64,000 nucleotides of DNA, taken from NCBI RefSeq assembly GCF_900113435.1, contig NZ_FOPG01000003.1, positions 124,001 through 188,000 of the forward strand. The letters run 5' to 3'. Below are positions 57,954-64,000 of the stretch, one piece after another. The position numbers and the translations under genes were made by a program. This DNA is from Sulfitobacter dubius. GTDB lineage: Bacteria; Pseudomonadota; Alphaproteobacteria; Rhodobacterales; Rhodobacteraceae. Position 1 is the first letter of the stretch. Every line of letters begins with the position of its first letter. A model generated the notes under the pieces. That model saw only the letters and a program-made list of their open reading frames with translations. It was not told the DNA's origin and did not search any database.

Positions 57954-59083
57954 ATTTCGACCTGACCGAAGAACGCCAGATGCTGCAAGACAGCCTGCGC
58001 CGTTTCCTGCGGGATAAATACGACACCGCCACGCGCAACGGCATTCTGGAAAGCGAAGCAGGCTTCTCTGCTGATATCTGGAACGGCTTGGCCGAATTGG
58101 GCGTCATCGGCGCGCTGTTCACCGAAGAGCAGGGCGGCTTTGGCGGCGCGGGTTTCGACATCGCAGTGGTGTTCGAAGAACTGGGCCGCGCCGGTGTGGT
58201 CGAGCCGCTGCTCGACAGCGCCGTGCTGGCTGGGGGCTTGATTGCCGATCTGGGCAGTGAAGCGCAGCAGGAGCATATTGAGGCACTGATCGGCGGCGCG
58301 TTGCAATTGGCCTTTGCCCATGGCGAGCCGACCAGCCGCTATGACCTTGAGCGCGTCACCACCACTGCGTCGCAAAACGGCGGTGACATCGTGTTGAACG
58401 GTCGCAAAGCCGTCGTCGCCAATGCCGAGGCTGCCGATATGCTCGTCGTCTCTGCCCGCGAAAGCGGAGAGGCTGGCGATCAGGCAGGCATTTCGCTGTT
58501 CCTTGTGCCAGCGGATACCAAAGGGCTCACCGTCACGGGCTACGCCCTGCTGGCCGGTGGCCGCGCCGCCGAAGTCACGCTGGACGATGTGACTCTGCCC
58601 GAAAGCGCCCGCTTGGGCGAGGCTGGCAAGGCGTTTGACGCCATCGAGGCCCGTGTGGCCGTGGCGACCACCGCGCTCTGCGCGGAAACGCTGGGCGCGA
58701 TGGAAACCGCCTGCGATCTGACCCGCGAATACCTCGGCACCCGCAAGCAGTTTGGCCGCCCGATCGGCAGCTTCCAAGCGCTGGCGCACCGCATGTCGGA
58801 CCTGCTGATTGACCTCGAACAGGCCCGCTCTGCCGTGATCAATGCCGCAGGCCATCTGGCTGACGACCGCGCCAGCCGCGAGCGTCACGTCTCAGCCGCA
58901 AAGAACCTGATGGGCCGCGTGGGCCGTCTGGTGGCCGAAGACACGATCCAGATGCACGGCGGCATCGCCATGACGCAGGAGTACGAACTGGCCCATATCG
59001 CCAAGCGCATCACCATGGCGGATCACCGCTTTGGCGACATTGACCATCATCTGGAGCGGTTCATTGCACTATCCGCCGCATGA
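57950..59083 (+). CDS. Acyl-CoA dehydrogenase, small pimeloyl-type subunit
   Basis: 377-residue acyl-CoA dehydrogenase paired with the gene upstream, as in PimC/PimD. It starts MNFDLTEERQMLQDSLRRFLRDKYD and ends with TIQMHGGIAMTQEYELAHIAKRITM. The Gly in MHGGIAMTQE takes the place normally held by the catalytic Glu-containing segment of many family members, consistent with one active partner per pair; this needs alignment. It overlaps the thioesterase start by 20 bp. Confidence 0.85.
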   Translation: MNFDLTEERQMLQDSLRRFLRDKYDTATRNGILESEAGFSADIWNGLAELGVIGALFTEEQGGFGGAGFDIAVVFEELGRAGVVEPLLDSAVLAGGLIADLGSEAQQEHIEALIGGALQLAFAHGEPTSRYDLERVTTTASQNGGDIVLNGRKAVVANAEAADMLVVSARESGEAGDQAGISLFLVPADTKGLTVTGYALLAGGRAAEVTLDDVTLPESARLGEAGKAFDAIEARVAVATTALCAETLGAMETACDLTREYLGTRKQFGRPIGSFQALAHRMSDLLIDLEQARSAVINAAGHLADDRASRERHVSAAKNLMGRVGRLVAEDTIQMHGGIAMTQEYELAHIAKRITMADHRFGDIDHHLERFIALSAA

Positions 59084-59471
59084 GGCACCGACCAGCGGGG
59101 TTCAACAGCTGATCGGGTTTCAACCCGACCTGTCGAACCCCGATGGCAGCACCCGCGTGACGCTCGATATCGGCCCACAGCACCTGAATGTCTCGGGCGT
59201 GCTGCACGGGGGGCTGCATACGTTGCTCTTGGATGTGGCCACGGGCTTTGCCTGCGCGCGGCACTGTGCGATGAGCGGGCCTTTCGTGCCGATGCTGACC
59301 CTGTCGCTGACCACCGATTACATCTTGGCGGTGCGCGAGGGCCAAGTCGTTGCCACGGGGCGCGTCACGGGCGGGGGGTACAAAATCCTCTATGCCGAGG
59401 CGCAGTTGCATGATGCCGAGGGCAAGCTGCTATCGCGCGCGACAGGCGTATTCAAAAGGGCAAAAACATGA
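59064..59471 (+). CDS. PaaI-type hotdog thioesterase
   Basis: 135-residue hotdog-fold thioesterase with GVLHGGLHTLLLDVATGFACA, typical of PaaI. TTG 59064 is favoured by GGAGCGG upstream and by a family-like N-terminus (HYPPHEAPTSGVQQLIGFQ). The frame overlaps the dehydrogenase upstream. It probably releases CoA from dead-end acyl-CoA and protects the CoA pool. It overlaps the next gene by 4 bp. Confidence 0.82.
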   Translation: MHYPPHEAPTSGVQQLIGFQPDLSNPDGSTRVTLDIGPQHLNVSGVLHGGLHTLLLDVATGFACARHCAMSGPFVPMLTLSLTTDYILAVREGQVVATGRVTGGGYKILYAEAQLHDAEGKLLSRATGVFKRAKT

Positions 59472-60235
59472 GCGCACGTATCGAAGATCGCGGTGATCGG
59501 TTGATCGTCTGGAACGGCAATGCCGAGAAGCGCGGTGCACTGACGCCAGAGCTTTATGAGGCGATTGCAGAGGCGATGCGGATGGCCGAAGACCCGCGCA
59601 TCCGCGCGGTGATCCTCACTTCTGAGGGGCGCTTTTTCTGTGCGGGGGGCGACCTTAACGTGCTGATCGAACGTCGCAAATTGACCGAGGCCGAACGCCG
59701 CGAGCGGGTGGACGGTCTGCATGATCTTGTCCGCGCCATGCGCGCCTGCCCGGTGCCTGTGATTGCGGCTATCGAAGGCGGTGCTGCTGGCGCTGGCCTG
59801 TCTCTGGCGCTGGCCTGCGACATGATCGTGGCTTGCGAAGAGGCGCAGTTTACTGCCGCCTATGTGAAGGCTGGTCTGGTGCCTGACGCGGGGCTTACCG
59901 CGTCGCTTGCCCGGCTGTTGCCGCGGCCCTTGTCGATGGAGATGTGCCTTTTGGGCCGTCCTGTCATGGCAATGCGCTTTGCGGAACTGGGCGCGGTGAA
60001 CCGCATCTGCGCCAACGGCAAAGCCTTGGACGAAGCGCTGATGCTGGCCGATACGCTGGCCGCTGGCCCGCGTGCGGCGCAAGCTGTGATCCGACAGTTG
60101 GTGGCGCAAGCCTATGAGACCGAAGAGGCCGATCAGCTTGATGCTGAGCGCAACGCCATGGCGCATGCCGCCGGCGGGGATGAGGCCGCCGAAGGGATCG
60201 CGGCCTTTTTGGATAAACGTAAGCCCCGGTTTTAA
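59468..60235 (+). CDS. Enoyl-CoA hydratase/isomerase
   Basis: Crotonase-fold enzyme, 255 residues. The oxyanion-hole segments are FFCAGGDLNVLIE and EGGAAGAGLSLALACDMIV. It corresponds to PimE in the pim comparison. It overlaps the thioesterase by 4 bp and is followed after 54 bp by the CoA ligase, so it is in the same operon. Confidence 0.88.
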   Translation: MSARIEDRGDRLIVWNGNAEKRGALTPELYEAIAEAMRMAEDPRIRAVILTSEGRFFCAGGDLNVLIERRKLTEAERRERVDGLHDLVRAMRACPVPVIAAIEGGAAGAGLSLALACDMIVACEEAQFTAAYVKAGLVPDAGLTASLARLLPRPLSMEMCLLGRPVMAMRFAELGAVNRICANGKALDEALMLADTLAAGPRAAQAVIRQLVAQAYETEEADQLDAERNAMAHAAGGDEAAEGIAAFLDKRKPRF

Positions 60236-60289
60236 ACCGGGCGGCGACACTCGGAGGAGGGCGTCGCAGATAGGCAGGAGGAGACACCC

Positions 60290-61789
60290 ATGAATGCCAG
60301 GGTACAGGATTTTCTAGCTGAGCAATTGGCGACCCGACCAGAGGCACCCGCGCTGAGCGATCCCAGCGGTGCCGCGTGGAGCTACGCCGATCTGGACCGT
60401 GCGCGCGTGGCATTGGCCGCTGAGTTGCGCAGCGCGGGTGTGCAGGCGGGCGACCGCGTGCTTTTGATGGTGGAAAACTGTGTTTCCGCCGTTGCCGGCC
60501 TCTATGCCGCGTGGGAGTTGAACGCGGTGGCGATCCCCGTCAATGCCCGCCAGACCGAGGCCGAAGTCACCCGCATCATCGATCACGCCACCCCGGCAGC
60601 GGTGCTGCTGACCTGCGATGTCTCGCCCGAAGCGGCGGCCCACGCGGCGCGGCTGAATGCGCGCGAGATTGCGGGCGATTTCGGCAGCTTGCATTTGGCC
60701 ACGCCACAGCCCAGCAGCCCGGACGCCGATCTGCATGATGTGGCTGTGCTGCTTTATACCACCGGCACCACGGGCGATCCTAAGGGCGTGATGCTGACCC
60801 ATTCCAACCTGCGTTTCGGCGCGCGGGCCTCGGCGGATTTGCGGCAGATGCTGCCCGGCGATGTGGTCTATGGCGTCTTGCCGATGACCCATGTTTTCGG
60901 GTTGGTTTCTGTGTTGATGGCGGCAGTGAGCGCGGGGGCAAAGGTGCGGCAGGAGTCGCGTTTCTCGGCGGCGAAGCTCCACGCGGCGACCCACGAAGAC
61001 GTGACGATCCTGCCAGCGGTGCCGCAGATGCACGCGCTGGTGATGCAATACTCCCGCGAGGGTGGCATGGCGAAACTGGCCAGCCCCACGCTGCGCTATG
61101 TTTCATCAGGCGGTGCACCGCTGGACCCGGCGTGGAAACGCAAGGCCGAGGCGTTCTACGAACTACCTCTACAAAACGGCTTTGGCATGACCGAGACATG
61201 CTCGGGCGCCTCCGCCACCACCAACGCGCTTGGCTCGCCCGATACGTCGGTCGGACCGGTCACGCCGGGCACCGAATGCAAGATCGACGACCAAGCCCCC
61301 GGCGGCAATGGCGCGGGCGAAGGTGAGGTGCTGGTGCGCGGCCCGCATGTGATGAAAGGCTACTACCGGAACCCGACCGAAACCGACAAAGCCATCGACG
61401 CCGAGGGCTGGCTGCACACCGGCGATCTGGGCAAGCTCGATGAGAATGGGCGGTTGCACATCCTCGGGCGCAGCAAGGAATTGATCATCCACGGCGGTTT
61501 CAACGTTTATCCACCCGAGGTCGAAGCCGCGTTGAACGATCACCCGCGCGTGGTGCAATCGGCCGTGGTCGGACGGCGGCGCGAAGGCGACGAAGAGGTG
61601 CTGGCCTTCGTGCAGGTGGCACCGGGGGACGAGGTGACCGCAGAAGAGTTGCGCAGTTTCGTCAAAGAGCGGCTGACCGGCTACAAACGCCCGTCGCAGA
61701 TTATCGTGGCGACCGATTTGCCCGCAGCGCCCACCGGCAAGATCCTGAAGCACCGCCTGCTGACGGCTTTCGCCGATCAACTGGCGTGA
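60290..61789 (+). CDS. Acyl-CoA/dicarboxylate-CoA ligase
   Basis: AMP-forming ligase, 499 residues, which activates the acid with CoA (PimA-like position). The AMP loop is LLYTTGTTGDPKGVMLTH, the A8 hinge GWLHTGDLGKLDENGRLHILGRSKELII and the C-terminal Lys in PAAPTGKILKHRL. It begins after GGAGGAG. It is the last gene of the operon and ends at an intrinsic terminator shared with rpe. Confidence 0.9.
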   Translation: MNARVQDFLAEQLATRPEAPALSDPSGAAWSYADLDRARVALAAELRSAGVQAGDRVLLMVENCVSAVAGLYAAWELNAVAIPVNARQTEAEVTRIIDHATPAAVLLTCDVSPEAAAHAARLNAREIAGDFGSLHLATPQPSSPDADLHDVAVLLYTTGTTGDPKGVMLTHSNLRFGARASADLRQMLPGDVVYGVLPMTHVFGLVSVLMAAVSAGAKVRQESRFSAAKLHAATHEDVTILPAVPQMHALVMQYSREGGMAKLASPTLRYVSSGGAPLDPAWKRKAEAFYELPLQNGFGMTETCSGASATTNALGSPDTSVGPVTPGTECKIDDQAPGGNGAGEGEVLVRGPHVMKGYYRNPTETDKAIDAEGWLHTGDLGKLDENGRLHILGRSKELIIHGGFNVYPPEVEAALNDHPRVVQSAVVGRRREGDEEVLAFVQVAPGDEVTAEELRSFVKERLTGYKRPSQIIVATDLPAAPTGKILKHRLLTAFADQLA

Positions 61790-61793
61790 CAGC

Positions 61794-61815
61794 GCGGGGC
61801 GCAGAGGCGCCCCGC
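61794..61815. terminator. Bidirectional hairpin terminator
   Basis: GCGGGGCGC (61794-61802) and GCGCCCCGC (61807-61815) form a 9-bp stem with an AGAG loop, followed by ATTTC. It lies between the ligase stop and the convergent rpe stop and can end both transcripts. Confidence 0.75.
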
Positions 61816-61822
61816 ATTTCTA

Positions 61823-62512
61823 TCAGACGTAGGTGCCTTCGGCGGCGGCGCGGATCGCGCGGATGTTCTCGCCGTAAGGCGCGGGGTCGCTGACCGAGCC
61901 GCCCTTGAAAACGGCGGATCCCGCCACCAGCACATCGGCTCCGGCCTGCGCCACCAGCGGCGCGGTCTTGGGGTCGACGCCGCCGTCGATCTCAATATGC
62001 ACGGGCCGGTCGCCGATCAACGCGCGCAATTCGCGGATTTTGGCTGTCATGTCGATGAACTTCTGCCCGCCGAAGCCGGGGTTCACGGTCATCACACAGA
62101 TCAGGTCGACCATATCGAGCAGCTCGGCCACCGCGCTGGCTGGCGTGCCGGGGTTGAGTGCCACACCCGCCTTCGCGCCCGCGCCGCGGATCGCCTGAAG
62201 CGTGCGGTGGATATGGGGGGTGGCCTCGACATGGGCGGTGATCACATCGGCGCCCGCCTTGGCAAAGGCTTCGATATAGGGATCGACCGGGGCGATCATC
62301 AGATGCACGTCCATCACGCCCTTGATGTGGGGCCGGATCGCCGCGCAGGTGGCGGGGCCGAAGGTGATGTTGGGCACGAAATGCCCGTCCATCACGTCCA
62401 CATGCACCCAGTCCGCGCCTTGGGCCTCAATGGCTTCGCATTCGGCACCGAAGTTGGCGAAATCGGCGGCGAGGATGGAGGGGGCGATCTTGGTCGAACG
62501 GTCGAATGTCAT
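61823..62512 (-). CDS. rpe: Ribulose-phosphate 3-epimerase
   Basis: Pentose-phosphate and Calvin-cycle enzyme interconverting ribulose-5-P and xylulose-5-P, 229 residues. The motifs HVDVMDGHFVPNITFG and VMTVNPGFGGQKFI are intact, with the metal His and Asp residues. The gene is preceded by a GGG-rich leader and stands between the beta-oxidation operon and the reductive dehalogenase. Confidence 0.96.
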   Translation of the reverse strand: MTFDRSTKIAPSILAADFANFGAECEAIEAQGADWVHVDVMDGHFVPNITFGPATCAAIRPHIKGVMDVHLMIAPVDPYIEAFAKAGADVITAHVEATPHIHRTLQAIRGAGAKAGVALNPGTPASAVAELLDMVDLICVMTVNPGFGGQKFIDMTAKIRELRALIGDRPVHIEIDGGVDPKTAPLVAQAGADVLVAGSAVFKGGSVSDPAPYGENIRAIRAAAEGTYV

Positions 62513-62575
62513 GGGGCAGCCCTTTGTTGCAGAGGTTGGCTTCTCTTAACGGCTGCGCGCTTTTTGCGAAAGGGG

Positions 62576-64000
62576 TTAGAGATCGAGTTCCAGTACGCCG
62601 CCTGCCTCTGCCGCGCGGGACTGGCAGAGGATGATCGCGCCTTCGCGCTGCTTGGCGGAGAGCACGAAGTCGCGGTGTTCGACCGCGCCGCCCCGCAGGC
62701 CGCATTTACAGACGCCGCAGATGCCATCGCTGCATTTCAGATCGACAGGCACCCCCGCCGCGATCAGCGCGTCGGCGGCGGTTTCTTCGGCTGAGACGGC
62801 GATCTCACGGCCAGAGCTGAGTTTCAGCGTGAAGGGGTGATTGACGTAATCCGGCACCTCGGGGGTTGAGAAATACTCCAGATGCCGCGCGTCTTCGGGG
62901 ATGCCAGCGGCCTCGGCGGCGGCCATGACCGATTGCATGTAGGCGTCCGCGCCGCAGGTGTAGACATGGGCGCCCGGTACGGCGTGATCCATGATGGCGG
63001 GCAGGTCGGCGCGGGTGCTCTCAGACGAGACATGTAGGTGAACGCGGTCGGCCCAAGGGGCCTGCGCGAGTTCCTCGGCAAAGGCCGCCGCTTCCCGGTA
63101 GGAGGCGGAGTAATGCAGATCAAAGGGCCGCCCAAGGGCGTGCAGGCGATGGGCAAAGGCGATCATCGGCGTGATACCAATGCCGCCGCCCATGAGCAGA
63201 CTATGCGGCGCGTCCTCGACCAGTTCAAAGTGGTTCACCGGCTTGCCGACAAAGATGCGCCGCCCTTTGGTGAAGACCCGGTGCAGCAGGGCTGATCCGC
63301 CCCGGCCCGCGTCCTCGCGCAGTACCGCGATGCGATAGCGTTTGCGGTCAGTTGGATCACCCAGCAGGGAATAGGGGCGCAGGAATTCGGGCGCGACGAC
63401 TAGATCGAGATGCGCGCCAGCGGTCCATGCAGGCAGGTCGTGGCCCTCGGGGTGGGCGATGTCATACAGGGCGGTGGTGGCGTTCAGACGGGTGACTTGC
63501 GTGATGCGCAGATCAAGGACCGGGGTGTCGTTGCCGACCTTGTAGAGATGCAAATGGTCGGTCTCGCCCGCTGCGGTTTTGCGGCGGTGTTCATCGGCGC
63601 TCAGCAGGGCCGCATGGGCGGCAATCCCGGCCTCGCGGTTCATCGGATCGGGGTAGGGCCATGGGTGCGGGGCCAGCGGGGCAGGATAGACGGCGAGGGT
63701 TTGATCTTCGAACTTGAGGTCGAGATCGGGTTGCAGATCACGGGCGTTCACTGGCTGGGCAGGCGTGTCGAACTGGCCCGAGGGTTTGCGCTCGATGTCC
63801 CACCACCACTTTTTGACCGGGTTCAGGCGGCCTTTGCCGACCTTGTCATCCAGCTTGGCCAGCAGTGGTGCGGCGGCGGGGATGTTGGAGGCGGCCCAGC
63901 GGAAGGGGGCCTCGGCGAAGAGCCCTTCAAGGTTCCACGGGCAGGTCTTCATGCAACGCCCGCACATCGCGCCGCCTTGGTTGGTGATCCGGTAGGTGGC
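62576..64000 (-). CDS. Reductase-fused reductive dehalogenase, C-terminal part
   Basis: Partial gene, open to the right window edge with no start inside. The first visible residues (YRITNQGGAMCGRCMKTCPWN, split by the edge) carry a 4Fe-4S motif, Cys-x2-Cys-x3-Cys-Pro, followed by a WWWDIE segment, as at the end of the corrinoid-iron-sulfur domain of RdhA-type dehalogenases. A phthalate-dioxygenase-reductase-like module follows, with RPYSLLG for flavin, GGGIGITPM for NAD(P)H and a plant-type 2Fe-2S cluster (CSDGICGVCKCG, then CQS). This domain chain matches the non-respiratory, self-sufficient dehalogenases. The missing N-terminus is needed to be sure. Confidence 0.72.
   Translation of the reverse strand, partial: ATYRITNQGGAMCGRCMKTCPWNLEGLFAEAPFRWAASNIPAAAPLLAKLDDKVGKGRLNPVKKWWWDIERKPSGQFDTPAQPVNARDLQPDLDLKFEDQTLAVYPAPLAPHPWPYPDPMNREAGIAAHAALLSADEHRRKTAAGETDHLHLYKVGNDTPVLDLRITQVTRLNATTALYDIAHPEGHDLPAWTAGAHLDLVVAPEFLRPYSLLGDPTDRKRYRIAVLREDAGRGGSALLHRVFTKGRRIFVGKPVNHFELVEDAPHSLLMGGGIGITPMIAFAHRLHALGRPFDLHYSASYREAAAFAEELAQAPWADRVHLHVSSESTRADLPAIMDHAVPGAHVYTCGADAYMQSVMAAAEAAGIPEDARHLEYFSTPEVPDYVNHPFTLKLSSGREIAVSAEETAADALIAAGVPVDLKCSDGICGVCKCGLRGGAVEHRDFVLSAKQREGAIILCQSRAAEAGGVLELDL

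Overview
The window is a high-GC chromosomal segment of a marine-type alphaproteobacterium, most likely a Rhodobacteraceae (Roseobacter group) member. This is inferred from the gene sets and their order: smoEFGK-mtlK, TRAP transporters, murA followed by a DUF2948-type gene, and hisD followed by a UPF0262-type gene and a small phosphatase. No rRNA or CRISPR array is visible. Two tRNA genes are present, Arg-UCU and Thr-GGU. All functions are read from motifs and context; no database search was possible.

Layout. 1-6130: a Tn7-like transposition module (tnsA, tnsB, tnsC and a long tniQ/tnsD-type gene) with a structured minus-strand terminator in front and repeat-rich DNA behind it. No cas genes or obvious cargo lie beside it in the window, and its ends are unresolved. 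6052-13926: an MFS exporter, then a TRAP transporter operon ending in an amidase, a 53-residue membrane peptide and a D-2-hydroxyacid dehydrogenase. 13954-16753: a DMT exporter with its TetR, then a second TetR divergent from an N-terminally truncated MDR oxidoreductase, each regulator with visible palindromic operators.

16799-30106: a sugar-alcohol supercluster. A ROK regulator and fructokinase are followed by zwf-edd-eda (Entner-Doudoroff), a LacI regulator, the polyol ABC transporter smoEFGK and mannitol dehydrogenase. Together these would take mannitol or sorbitol-type polyols through fructose and fructose-6-P to pyruvate and glyceraldehyde-3-P. Glucose-6-P isomerase and 6-phosphogluconolactonase must be encoded elsewhere. 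30110-33230: an arsenate operon of ArsJ, its partner GAPDH and an ArsR-ArsC fusion, with a perfect 24-bp palindrome over the first gene's start.

33828-39132: a LuxR-type regulator with no luxI, an SDR oxidoreductase and two divergent orphan hybrid-membrane histidine kinases. 39315-49475: core genes (two tRNAs, sodC, murA, hisD, lepA, a LMW phosphatase and small conserved genes) and two catabolic or unknown hydrolases. 49671-61815: a second TRAP transporter with an IclR regulator runs straight into a seven-gene beta-oxidation operon resembling the pim (pimelate/dicarboxylate) system. 61823-64000: rpe, then the C-terminal two-thirds of what looks like a catabolic, reductase-fused reductive dehalogenase running off the right edge.

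The most interesting items are the Tn7-like module with its candidate antisense RNA, the fused reductive dehalogenase, the ArsR-ArsC fusion with its start-codon palindrome, and the shared LacI-type operators in the polyol cluster.
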